DNA of 64,000 nucleotides from Reyranella aquatilis (GTDB lineage: Bacteria > Pseudomonadota > Alphaproteobacteria > Reyranellales > Reyranellaceae), in assembly GCF_020880995.1 (NCBI RefSeq), contig NZ_JAJISD010000012.1:1-64000 (forward strand), written 5' to 3'. Shown piece by piece: positions 24,964-32,881 of this stretch. Numbering within the stretch: position 1 is the first letter of the stretch; every line of letters begins with the position of its first letter. The notes beneath the pieces are model-generated. The model was given only the letters and a program-made list of their open reading frames with translations. It was not told where the DNA came from and did no database searches. The translations under genes and the position numbers were made by a program.

Positions 24964-26067
24964 TCACTCCGCCGCCTGGCTGAGCACGGTCTGCTCGCGG
25001 CGCTTCTCGGCCTCGGCACGCAGGGCGCGCACCACCACCAGCTCGGACTGAAAATCGACGTAGTGGGGCAGCTTGAGGTGCTGCACGAAGCCCGATCCCT
25101 CGACATTGTCGCTGTGGGCCAGCACGAATTCCTCGTCCTGGGCAGGCGAGTTCGCGGCCTCGCCCAGTTCGCCGGCGCGCAGCGCCCGGTCGACAAGCGC
25201 CATGGCCATCGCCTTGCGCTCGGCATGGCCGAACGCCAGGCCGTAGCCGCGCGTGAACTGGGGCGGCACGTCGTGCGAGCCGGCGAACTGGTTGACCATG
25301 TCGCACTCGGTCACTTCGATCTCGCCGATCTCGATCGCGAAGCCCAGTTCCTCCGGCACGAAGGACACGGGCACGTGGCCGTAGCGGATCTCGCCGACGA
25401 AGGGATGGTTGTTGCCGTAGCCGCGCTGCGTCGAGTAGCCGAGAGCCAGCAGGAAGCCTTCGTCGCCGCGCGCGAGGTTCTGCAGGCGCAACGGCCGGTC
25501 GGCCGGCAACACCAGCGGCTGACGCGTCAGGTCCTGTGCCTCGGCCGCCGTCCGTGCCGGCGGCGGTTCGAGCAGGCCGTCGCGCTGCAGGATGTCGCCC
25601 ACGCGCGGCAGGCGATCGGTGGGTTCGGCGGGCGCCGTGGCTGCGCTCGGGCGCTCGCCGGAGGCAGCCAGCGCGAAGTCGAGAAGCCGATGGGTGTAGT
25701 CGTAGGTCGGGCCAAGCACCTGGCCGCCCGGCACATCCTTGAAGGTGGACGAGATGCGGCGCTCCGCCACCATGTGGGTGGTGTCGAGCGGTTCCGACGC
25801 GCCGAAGCGCGGCAGGGTCGTGCGATAGGCGCGCAGCAGGAAGATCGCCTCGATAAGGTCGCCGCGCGCCTGCTTGATGGCAAGCGATGCGAGGCCGCGG
25901 TCGTAGCAGGAGCCCTCGGTCATCACGCGATCGACGGCGAGTCCCAGCTGCTGGTCGATCTGTTCCAGCGAAAGCTCGGCGACCTCGCGATCGCCGCGGC
26001 GCTTGTCGGCCAAGAGTTCGAGTGAATGGGCGATGGCGGTCTCGCCGCCCTTGACCGCGACGTACAT
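24964..26067 (-). CDS. phnI: C-P lyase core subunit PhnI
   Basis: PhnI, with PhnL, PhnG and PhnH, replaces adenine of ATP by the phosphonate to make ribose 1-alkylphosphonate 5-triphosphate. The 367-residue product (E. coli 354) begins MYVAVKGGETAIAHS, a strongly conserved opening, and contains RGYGNNHPFVGEIRYG. It sits two bases after phnH and forms part of the PhnGHIJ complex. Confidence 0.94.
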   Translation of the reverse strand: MYVAVKGGETAIAHSLELLADKRRGDREVAELSLEQIDQQLGLAVDRVMTEGSCYDRGLASLAIKQARGDLIEAIFLLRAYRTTLPRFGASEPLDTTHMVAERRISSTFKDVPGGQVLGPTYDYTHRLLDFALAASGERPSAATAPAEPTDRLPRVGDILQRDGLLEPPPARTAAEAQDLTRQPLVLPADRPLRLQNLARGDEGFLLALGYSTQRGYGNNHPFVGEIRYGHVPVSFVPEELGFAIEIGEIEVTECDMVNQFAGSHDVPPQFTRGYGLAFGHAERKAMAMALVDRALRAGELGEAANSPAQDEEFVLAHSDNVEGSGFVQHLKLPHYVDFQSELVVVRALRAEAEKRREQTVLSQAAE

Positions 26068-26069
26068 GG

Positions 26070-26660
26070 TCAGGCCTCCACGGCGACGCTGCGCGGCAGC
26101 GCGACGAGTCGGGAACCGGCGGCGAAGACGAGGTCGACGCCGCAGGGAAAGAGCGCGTGGTTGGCGGCCCAGGCGGGCCAGAAGTCGGCGCCCAGTCCCT
26201 CAATGGCGACGCGTGCCTCACCGTCGATGCCCGGGCCCCGCCAGGTGCAGGCCGGACCGCCTTCAAGCGACGGCACTTCGATCACCAGTGTGGCGGCGCG
26301 ATCGGGATAGGTATCGGTGCCGATGGCGAAGCCGGCAAACGGGTCACCGCTGCTGCTGAGGATGACCGCAAAGGTCGCGGCCCCGCGCGCAGGGACGAGC
26401 GGGGCGCCGGCATGGAAGCGCAGGAAATCGCGCACGTCCGGCTTGTCGAGGCCAGCGTCCAGCCAAAGCGGCGTCTCGCGGTCGGCAAGGGTCAGCAGGA
26501 AGGCAACGGCGGCAGGGCTGAGCGTGCCGGGGCCGGCGGGCGGATCGCGCAGCTCGATGATGCGGCCGGGATGGGAGAAGGCCTCGAGCACGCCGCGGAA
26601 CAGTCGCTGCGCGTCATGCGGCGGATCGGCAAGGCCCGGCGCGAGCAAGTTGGTGGTCAT
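26070..26660 (-). CDS. phnH: C-P lyase core subunit PhnH
   Basis: The 196-residue protein (E. coli 194) has the family features DPPHDAQRLFRGVLEAFSHP at the start and a C-terminal GVDLVFAAGSRLVALPRS. PhnH is a non-catalytic PLP-transferase-fold subunit that dimerises within the PhnGHIJ core. The start overlaps the phnG stop by four bases. Confidence 0.93.
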   Translation of the reverse strand: MTTNLLAPGLADPPHDAQRLFRGVLEAFSHPGRIIELRDPPAGPGTLSPAAVAFLLTLADRETPLWLDAGLDKPDVRDFLRFHAGAPLVPARGAATFAVILSSSGDPFAGFAIGTDTYPDRAATLVIEVPSLEGGPACTWRGPGIDGEARVAIEGLGADFWPAWAANHALFPCGVDLVFAAGSRLVALPRSVAVEA

Positions 26661-27115
26661 GTGCCGGCCTCACGGGCGACGGTGAAAAAGTCGACCTTGG
26701 TGGCGGCGGCGCGTGCGGCGATCAGCCGATGCCGCGCTTCGGCCTCGCGGACCAGGGGTGCCACGAGTTCGGCTTCGAGCCTGGCCGTCCAGTCGGCCCG
26801 CTGGCCCAGCGCGTCGACCACGGCAACGGTCTCGGCATGGTGCGTGTCGCGGCCGCGAACATAGCCGAAACCCAATTCGCCGCTGTCCAGGCGCACCGCG
26901 GCCCGCGTGACCGTCATTTCGCCGGCGCAGAAGGCTGCGCCGGTGCCGGAGATGCGGCCCTGCACCATGACCAGGCCGATCTCGGGACGCCGCAAAACGA
27001 TATGGGACGGGGTGGCGCCGAGCGCGTACCACAGCGCCTGCAGCCGCGCGCCGGGTGCTCTCGCCAGGACGGAAAGCCATCGGCGGCGACGCTCGATCGA
27101 AGGGGTTTCGGACAT
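26657..27115 (-). CDS. phnG: C-P lyase core subunit PhnG
   Basis: The 152-residue product from ATG 27115 (E. coli 150) has the PhnG features RRRWLSVLARA, GTGAAFCAGEMTVTRAAVRL and GYVRGRD. It is the first gene of the eight-gene phnGHIJKLMN operon and part of the core complex. An in-frame start nine residues upstream is possible. A Pho-box-like pair lies 61 bp before the ATG. No phnF repressor gene precedes it, unlike in E. coli. Confidence 0.93.
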   Translation of the reverse strand: MSETPSIERRRRWLSVLARAPGARLQALWYALGATPSHIVLRRPEIGLVMVQGRISGTGAAFCAGEMTVTRAAVRLDSGELGFGYVRGRDTHHAETVAVVDALGQRADWTARLEAELVAPLVREAEARHRLIAARAAATKVDFFTVAREAGT

Positions 27116-27175
27116 GGGGCGCTCACGAAAGAGGCGCACCATCCTCAGCCAGCGTTACCGTTGCGAGGGCATGAA

Positions 27176-27193
27176 GTTAAATTCGTGTGACAG
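27176..27193 (-). promoter_or_regulatory. Candidate Pho box for the phnGHIJKLMN operon
   Basis: Read on the minus strand, CTGTCAC (27193-27187) and ATTTAAC (27182-27176) are spaced by four bases. The first unit fits the PhoB consensus well, the second only at five of seven positions. It lies 61 bp upstream of phnG, in the same divergent region as the stronger site for pstS. Confidence 0.5.
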
Positions 27194-27282
27194 TCGGCCC
27201 GTCCAGCGCAGCGGGGACAACTTATTGATTTAGAACAATTCTTTTCGCCGCTTGCGGGTTCATCCTCAGGCGTCTGCCTTCA

Positions 27283-27311
27283 CTGTCATCCAAGTGTCAC
27301 ATATCCGTCAT
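27283..27311 (+). promoter_or_regulatory. Triple Pho box upstream of pstS
   Basis: CTGTCAT, GTGTCAC and CCGTCAT follow each other with exact four-base spacers, the classical PhoB-binding layout with an 11-bp period. They end 61 bp before the pstS start codon. This is the best Pho box in the window and implies activation of pstSCAB-phoU-phoB by PhoB in low phosphate, including self-activation of phoB. An AT-rich stretch (27221-27245) lies upstream. Confidence 0.88.
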
Positions 27312-27372
27312 AGGAGGGAGACGTACGGCTCCTAGATGACGGGCGCTTCGAAATTCAACGAAGGAGAACCCC

Positions 27373-28419
27373 GTGAACCTGACCAAGATCGTCCTCGCGA
27401 CAGCCGCCCTGACGCTGTCCCCGATCGCCGCCCATGCCATCGACATTTCTGGTGCGGGCGCGACGTTCCCCTACCCGATTTATGCCAAGTGGGCCGACGC
27501 CTACAAGAAGGAGACCGGCAACGGTCTCAACTACCAGTCGATCGGTTCGGGCGGCGGCATCAAGCAGATCAAGGCAAAGACCGTGACCTTCGGCGCCACC
27601 GACGCGCCGCTCACGGGCAAGGATCTCGAGGAGTCCGGCCTGGTCCAGTTCCCGATGGTCATGGGTTCGGTGACGCCGGTGATCAATCTCGAAGGCGTCA
27701 AGCCGGGCGATCTGGTGCTCGACGGGCCGACGCTGGCCAAGATCTACCTCGGCCAGATCAAGAGCTGGGACGACGCCGAGATCGCCAAGCTCAACCCCAA
27801 CGTCAAGCTGCCGAAGCAGGCGATCGTGCCGGTGCGTCGCTCGGACGGATCGGGCACGACCTACAACTTCGCCTACTACCTGGCCGAGGTGAGCCCGGAC
27901 TGGAAGGCGAAGGTCGGCGTCAGCACAGCGCTGCAGTGGCCGGTCGGCATCGGCGCCAAGGGCAACGAAGGCGTGGCCGGCAACGTGGCGCAGACCAAGG
28001 GCTCGATCGGCTATGTCGAGTACGCCTACGCCAAAGAAAACAAGATGACCTTCACCAGGATGATCAACAAGGCGGGCAAGGCCGTCGCCCCGGGCTCGGA
28101 TACGGTGCAGGCCGCTGCGGCGAATGCCGACTGGAAGTCCCAGCCCGGCTTCGGCGTGATCCTTGCCAACCAGCCCGGTGACAAGTCCTGGCCGATGGCG
28201 GCCGCCACCTGGATCCTGATGTACAAGAAGCCGGAGAAGCCGGCTGAATCGGCTGAGGCGCTGAAGTTCTTCGCCTGGGCCTACGCCAAGGGCGACGCCA
28301 TGGCGGACTCGCTCGACTACGTCCCGATGCCGCAGAACGTCGTGAACGACATCCAGAAGATGTGGCAGGCCGAGATCAAGGGCGCCGACGGCAAGCCGTT
28401 GTACTCGCCGACGAACTAG
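27373..28419 (+). CDS. pstS: Phosphate ABC transporter substrate-binding protein
   Basis: PstS binds inorganic phosphate in the periplasm for the high-affinity PstSCAB importer. The 348-residue product has a signal peptide ending at AHA (about residue 22) and phosphate-pocket segments GAGATFPYP, GSGGGIKQI and RSDGSGTTYNF. The start is a GTG at 27373 behind AAGGAG. It heads the operon behind the triple Pho box. A stable hairpin separates it from pstC. Confidence 0.96.
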   Translation: MNLTKIVLATAALTLSPIAAHAIDISGAGATFPYPIYAKWADAYKKETGNGLNYQSIGSGGGIKQIKAKTVTFGATDAPLTGKDLEESGLVQFPMVMGSVTPVINLEGVKPGDLVLDGPTLAKIYLGQIKSWDDAEIAKLNPNVKLPKQAIVPVRRSDGSGTTYNFAYYLAEVSPDWKAKVGVSTALQWPVGIGAKGNEGVAGNVAQTKGSIGYVEYAYAKENKMTFTRMINKAGKAVAPGSDTVQAAAANADWKSQPGFGVILANQPGDKSWPMAAATWILMYKKPEKPAESAEALKFFAWAYAKGDAMADSLDYVPMPQNVVNDIQKMWQAEIKGADGKPLYSPTN

Positions 28420-28429
28420 GATCGCGATA

Positions 28430-28451
28430 GGGCGGGTGGCAACACCCGCCC
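28430..28451 (+). terminator. Hairpin between pstS and pstC (attenuator or mRNA-stabilising)
   Basis: GGGCGGGTG and CACCCGCCC form a nine-bp perfect stem closed by a GCAA (GNRA) tetraloop, followed by TTCATTCTT rather than a clean U-tract. Eleven bases after the pstS stop, it would end part of the transcripts or protect the pstS mRNA 3' end. Either would give more PstS than channel proteins. Confidence 0.75.
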
Positions 28452-28470
28452 TTCATTCTTGGGGAGGCTT

Positions 28471-29484
28471 ATGGCTTCGGGGGAGCGGGACGTGAGTGAA
28501 GTTGCATTGAAGGGCGCCAGCGCGCCGGCGGCCGTGTCGGCGTCGCGGGCAGCCGTGCTGCGGCGCCTCAGGTTGACCGACTCTTTGTTCCATGGGCTGA
28601 CACGCGGCGCGTCGCTCGCCGTGCTCGCCCTGCTGAGCGGCGTGATCATCGCCCTCATCGTCGGTGCGGCGCCCGCGCTCGGCACCTTCGGTATCGGCTT
28701 TCTGTTCGACGAGTCGTGGAACCCGGTGACCGAGCGGTTTGGCGCCCTGGCGCCGATCTTCGGCACCCTGGTGACGTCGTTCATCGCCATGCTGATCGCG
28801 GTCCCCGTCGGCCTCATGGTCGCGTTTTTTCTCACCGAGCTCTGCCCGAAGGTGCTGCGCCGCCCGATCGGCATTGCGATCGAACTGCTGGCCGGCATTC
28901 CCAGCATCATCTACGGCATCTGGGGCCTGTTCGTGTTCGCGCCGTTCCTGCAGCAGTACGTGCAGCCTCTGTTCATCGACACTTTCGAGAACGTTCCGGT
29001 TCTTTCCACGCTTTTCGCCGGCCCGCCCTACGGCATCGGCATGTTCACCGCGGGCCTGATCCTCGCGATCATGGTGCTGCCCTTCGTGACCTCGATCTCG
29101 CGCGACGTGTTCGACGCGGTGCCGCCGGTGCTCAAGGAAGCGGCATACGGTGTCGGCTGCACGACGTGGGAAGTGTTCCGCTACGTCGTGCTGCCGTTCA
29201 CGCGGGTCGGCGTCATCGGCGGCTTCATGCTCGGCCTCGGACGCGCGCTGGGCGAAACGATGGCGGTCACCTTCGTGATCGGCAACGCGCATCACGTCTC
29301 GGCCTCGCTTTTCGCGCCCGGCACGACGATCTCGGCCTCGATCGCAAACGAATTCACCGAGGCGGTGGGCGATCTCTACACCTCGTCTCTGGTCGCGCTC
29401 GGACTCATCCTCTTCTTCATCACCTTCTGTGTGCTTGCCATCGCCCGCTACATGCTGATGCGCCTGCAGCGACAGGGGAGGTAA
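28471..29484 (+). CDS. pstC: Phosphate ABC transporter permease PstC
   Basis: PstC forms half of the inner-membrane phosphate channel. The 337-residue product has about six helices after a cytosolic N-terminal tail of some 40 residues. The coupling loop is AAYGVGCTTWEVF, and the typical GRALGETMAV follows. GGGGAGG precedes ATG 28471. pstA follows four bases after the stop. Confidence 0.94.
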   Translation: MASGERDVSEVALKGASAPAAVSASRAAVLRRLRLTDSLFHGLTRGASLAVLALLSGVIIALIVGAAPALGTFGIGFLFDESWNPVTERFGALAPIFGTLVTSFIAMLIAVPVGLMVAFFLTELCPKVLRRPIGIAIELLAGIPSIIYGIWGLFVFAPFLQQYVQPLFIDTFENVPVLSTLFAGPPYGIGMFTAGLILAIMVLPFVTSISRDVFDAVPPVLKEAAYGVGCTTWEVFRYVVLPFTRVGVIGGFMLGLGRALGETMAVTFVIGNAHHVSASLFAPGTTISASIANEFTEAVGDLYTSSLVALGLILFFITFCVLAIARYMLMRLQRQGR

Positions 29485-29488
29485 CGCC

Positions 29489-30361
29489 ATGACTGCCACT
29501 GCGACCAAGTCGGCCGCCCTGACCAATCCGCTGTACGCGGGTCGCCGCCGCCGCAATGCCATCGCCAAGGGGCTGGCGTTCGCCGCGACGATCTTCGGAC
29601 TGGGATGGCTGGTGCTGATCCTCGGCGTCCTGATCTACAAGGGCCTGGGTGGGCTTTCGCTCACGGTCTTCACCGAGAACACGCCGCCCCCGGGCGCAGC
29701 AGGCGGCCTGCTCAACGCCATCGTCGGCAGTCTCGTGATGACGGCGCTCGCCGTGATCATCGGCACGCCCATCGGCATCCTGGCCGGCACCTACCTCGCC
29801 GAGTACGGCCGCCACGACAAACTGTCGAGCGTGGTGCGCTTCATCAACGATATCCTGCTCAGCGCGCCGTCGATCGTCATCGGCCTGTTCGTCTACGAGA
29901 TCATGGTGGCACCGATGGGTCACTTCTCCGGATGGGCCGGCGCGGTCGCTCTTGCGGTCATCGTGATCCCCGTCGTGGTCCGCACGACCGAGGACATGCT
30001 GAGCCTGGTGCCCGACACGCTGCGCGAGGCGGCGGCTTCGATCGGCCTGCCGCGCGCGCACATGATCGTGCGCATTGCCTATCGTGCGGCGCAGGCCGGC
30101 ATCGTGACCGGCGTGCTGCTGGCCATCGCGCGCATCAGCGGCGAGACCGCGCCGCTTCTGTTCACGGCACTGAACAACCAGTTCTGGACGATGAACATGA
30201 ACCAGCCGATGCCCAGCCTGCCGGTGGTCATCTTCCAGTTCGCCCTGTCGCCCTACGCCGAATGGCAGAAGCTCGCCTGGACCGGCGCGCTCCTGATCAC
30301 CGTCACCGTCCTGGGCCTCAGCATCCTGGCCCGTTCCCTCACCTCCGCGAGGAAGTCGTAA
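29489..30361 (+). CDS. pstA: Phosphate ABC transporter permease PstA
   Basis: PstA is the second channel subunit. The 290-residue product has about six helices, the coupling loop EAAASIGLPRAHM and ARISGETAPLLFTA, a family hallmark. The stop overlaps the pstB start (TAATG at 30359-30363), suggesting coupled translation. Confidence 0.94.
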   Translation: MTATATKSAALTNPLYAGRRRRNAIAKGLAFAATIFGLGWLVLILGVLIYKGLGGLSLTVFTENTPPPGAAGGLLNAIVGSLVMTALAVIIGTPIGILAGTYLAEYGRHDKLSSVVRFINDILLSAPSIVIGLFVYEIMVAPMGHFSGWAGAVALAVIVIPVVVRTTEDMLSLVPDTLREAAASIGLPRAHMIVRIAYRAAQAGIVTGVLLAIARISGETAPLLFTALNNQFWTMNMNQPMPSLPVVIFQFALSPYAEWQKLAWTGALLITVTVLGLSILARSLTSARKS

Positions 30362-31191
30362 TGTCCATGCCATCCACGCAAGCGCCCGCCGTTGCCGCCC
30401 CCGTCGCGACTCACGCGAAGGCGGACGTCGCCAAGCTGACGCCCAAGATCTCGATCAAGAACCTCGAGTTCTTCTACGGCGACAGCCGGGCCCTCAAGGG
30501 GATCACCCTGTCGCTCTACGCCAACAAGGCGACGGCGTTCATCGGGCCGTCGGGCTGCGGCAAGTCCACCCTGCTGCGGATCCTGAACCGCATGTACGAC
30601 CTCTACCCCGGCCAGCGCGCCACCGGCGAAGTCATGTTCGACGGCGACAACCTGCTGCGCGACGACCAGGACATCAACCTGCTGCGCGCGCGCATCGGCA
30701 TGGTGTTCCAGAAGCCGACGCCCTTCCCGATGTCGATCTACGAGAACATCGCCTTCGGGATCCGGCTCTACGAGAGCCTGCCGAAGTCCGAACTCGACGG
30801 TCGCGTCGAGCAGGCCCTGCGCCGCGGCGCACTGTGGGATGAGGTCAAGGACAAGCTGGGCGCCAGCGGCCTCAGCCTGTCGGGCGGCCAGCAGCAGCGC
30901 CTCTGCATCGCCCGCACCGTGGCGGTGAAGCCCGAGGTCATCCTGTTCGACGAGCCGTGCTCGGCGCTCGATCCGATCTCGACGGCCAAGATCGAGGAGC
31001 TGATCGACGAGCTGAAGCAGGACTACACGATCGTCATCGTCACCCACAACATGCAGCAGGCGGCCCGCGTCTCGGACTTCACCGCCTTCATGTACCTCGG
31101 CGAGCTTGTCGAGTTCGGGGCGACGGCGACGCTGTTCACCACGCCGAGCGACAAGCGCACCCAGGCCTACATCACCGGCCGGTTCGGCTGA
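30361..31191 (+). CDS. pstB: Phosphate ABC transporter ATP-binding protein
   Basis: PstB hydrolyses ATP to drive phosphate import and passes transporter state to PhoU and PhoR. The 276-residue product has Walker A GPSGCGKST, the Q-loop FQKPTPFPMS typical of PstB, signature LSGGQQQRLCIARTV and Walker B VILFDEP. The first 30 residues are Ala/Pro-rich and probably disordered; a later Met could be the real start, but the TAATG overlap favours 30361. Confidence 0.95.
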   Translation: MSMPSTQAPAVAAPVATHAKADVAKLTPKISIKNLEFFYGDSRALKGITLSLYANKATAFIGPSGCGKSTLLRILNRMYDLYPGQRATGEVMFDGDNLLRDDQDINLLRARIGMVFQKPTPFPMSIYENIAFGIRLYESLPKSELDGRVEQALRRGALWDEVKDKLGASGLSLSGGQQQRLCIARTVAVKPEVILFDEPCSALDPISTAKIEELIDELKQDYTIVIVTHNMQQAARVSDFTAFMYLGELVEFGATATLFTTPSDKRTQAYITGRFG

Positions 31192-31223
31192 TCCGGCGCG
31201 ACGAAGAACAGAAGGGACAGATC

Positions 31224-31949
31224 ATGCCCGAACATACCCTGAAGCGGTTCGACGAGGAGCTGGAGCGGCTGAGCGCCACGATCAGCGAGATGGGCGGCCT
31301 GGCGGAAAGCCAGCTGGCGCGGTCGCTGGCGGCGCTGCGCGAGCGCGACACCGAGGCGGCCGAGAGCGTGATCGTGGACGACGCGCGTGTCGACGCGCTG
31401 GATGAGGCGGTGCAGGAGCAGACGGTCCGTCTGCTGGCGCTGCGCCAGCCGATGGCGGTCGACCTGCGCGTCATCCTCTCGTCGATCAAGATCGCGGCGG
31501 CCCTCGAGCGCATCGCCGACTACGCCAAGAACACCGCCAAGCGCAGTATCGTGCTGAGCCAGGCGACGCCGCCGGCTGCGGCGGTGACCGGCATCGAGCG
31601 GCTGGGCCGGCTGGTGCGCACGGCGCTCAAGGACGTGCTGGATGCCTTCGCGCACGGCGACGTGGCCAAGGCGCGGGACGTGTGGGAGCGCGACGAGGAG
31701 ATCGACCAGGTCTACACGGGCCTGTTCCGAGAGCTGCTGACCTACATGATGGAGGACCCGCGCACGATCACCGCGTGCACGCACCTCATGTTCATGGCCA
31801 AGAACATCGAGCGCGCCGGCGACCACGTCACCAACATCGCCGAGCTGGTGAGCTTCCGCTCCACCGGCCACGGCTTCGACGAGGCCCGGCCGAAGGGCAG
31901 CGCGGCGATCTACGCTACGTCGGATGCCCCGGCGGGAACCGCGCCGTGA
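31224..31949 (+). CDS. phoU: Phosphate-regulon negative regulator PhoU
   Basis: PhoU links PstB to PhoR and keeps the Pho response off when phosphate is plentiful. The 241-residue protein is all-helical with two PhoU repeats (about 10-100 and 115-205). They carry the metal-binding motifs ALERIADYAKN and NIERAGDHVTN, spaced as in other PhoU proteins. AAGGGACAG precedes ATG 31224. phoB begins at or just after its stop. Confidence 0.95.
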   Translation: MPEHTLKRFDEELERLSATISEMGGLAESQLARSLAALRERDTEAAESVIVDDARVDALDEAVQEQTVRLLALRQPMAVDLRVILSSIKIAAALERIADYAKNTAKRSIVLSQATPPAAAVTGIERLGRLVRTALKDVLDAFAHGDVAKARDVWERDEEIDQVYTGLFRELLTYMMEDPRTITACTHLMFMAKNIERAGDHVTNIAELVSFRSTGHGFDEARPKGSAAIYATSDAPAGTAP

Positions 31950-31951
31950 GC

Positions 31952-32689
31952 ATGACCGCCGCCAGCCCCTCGCGCCGCGACGCGCAGACCTCGTCGATGA
32001 AGCCGCATGTGCTCATCGTCGAGGACGAGACGGCCCTGGTCGAGCTGCTGCGCTACAATCTGGAACAGTCGGGCTTCAGGGTCGCCGTCGCCTACGACGG
32101 TGAGGAGGCGCTGCGCTCTGTCCAGGAGGATGTGCCCGATCTCATTCTGCTGGACTGGATGCTGCCGTTGATGTCGGGCATCGAGGTCTGCCGTCAGCTG
32201 CGCCGGCAGACGGCGACGGCCAACGTGCCGATCATCATGCTGACGGCGCGCGGCGAGGAGGGCGATCGCGTGCGCGGCCTCGACGCCGGTGCCGACGACT
32301 ACGTTCCGAAGCCCTTCTCGCCCACCGAACTGGTCGCGCGCATCCGCGCCGTGCTGCGGCGCATCCGCCCGGCGCTGGCCGACGAGGCGCTGTCCTACGC
32401 CGACATCGTCATGGATCTGGTGGCCCACCGGGTGACGCGTGGTGGCAAGCCGCTGCATCTCGGGCCGACCGAGTTCCGCCTGCTGCGGCATTTCATGGAA
32501 CATCCTGGCCGCGTCTTCTCGCGCGAGCAGCTGCTCGATTCGGTCTGGGGCAAGGACGTCTATGTCGAGGCCCGCACCGTCGACGTCCACATCCGGCGCC
32601 TGCGCATCGCGCTGAACAGCGAGAACCATGCCGACGTCATCCGTACCGTCCGGGCCGCCGGCTACGCGCTCGATTCGACGCCGGGCTGA
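31952..32689 (+). CDS. phoB: Phosphate-regulon response regulator PhoB
   Basis: PhoB binds Pho boxes when phosphorylated by PhoR. The product has a receiver domain with VEDE, phospho-acceptor Asp in LLDWMLP (Asp68 from this start) and the Lys of VPKPFSP. An OmpR-type winged helix follows, with the recognition helix region EARTVDVHIRRLR and LGPTEFRLL. From ATG 31952 it has 245 residues. ATG 31997 would give 230, the usual PhoB length, so the first 15 residues are uncertain. The gene ends the pst operon, and a strong terminator follows. Confidence 0.93.
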   Translation: MTAASPSRRDAQTSSMKPHVLIVEDETALVELLRYNLEQSGFRVAVAYDGEEALRSVQEDVPDLILLDWMLPLMSGIEVCRQLRRQTATANVPIIMLTARGEEGDRVRGLDAGADDYVPKPFSPTELVARIRAVLRRIRPALADEALSYADIVMDLVAHRVTRGGKPLHLGPTEFRLLRHFMEHPGRVFSREQLLDSVWGKDVYVEARTVDVHIRRLRIALNSENHADVIRTVRAAGYALDSTPG

Positions 32690-32845
32690 CCGCGTCATAA
32701 CTGGGTTTTCCACATGCGCGGTAACGGCATTGTAGTGTCGCTGGCCTAGAGAGGGTTTGCCCGTTCTTTGCAAGGCGCCCCACGCCCCGCTCCCGGAACG
32801 GGCCGGTTCCCCGGCTCGGTCCCGATACCCGCAGCCGACTTACTC

Positions 32846-32881
32846 ACCCCTTCTTCCGTCAGGAAGGAGGGGTTTCTTTTT
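32846..32881 (+). terminator. Rho-independent terminator after phoB
   Basis: ACCCCTTCTTCC pairs perfectly with GGAAGGAGGGGT around a GTCA loop and is followed by TTCTTTTT. It ends the rightward pst-phoB transcript. Its right arm and tail overlap the last codons of the convergent ampG-like gene, so the same bases code for QKETPPS and for the terminator. Confidence 0.9.

Noticed and set aside
23348..26266. A 972-codon open frame on the minus strand covering phnK, phnJ and phnI
   Set aside because: Only its last 257 codons are phnK. The rest reads phnJ, phnI and phnH out of frame, as GC-rich DNA often allows.
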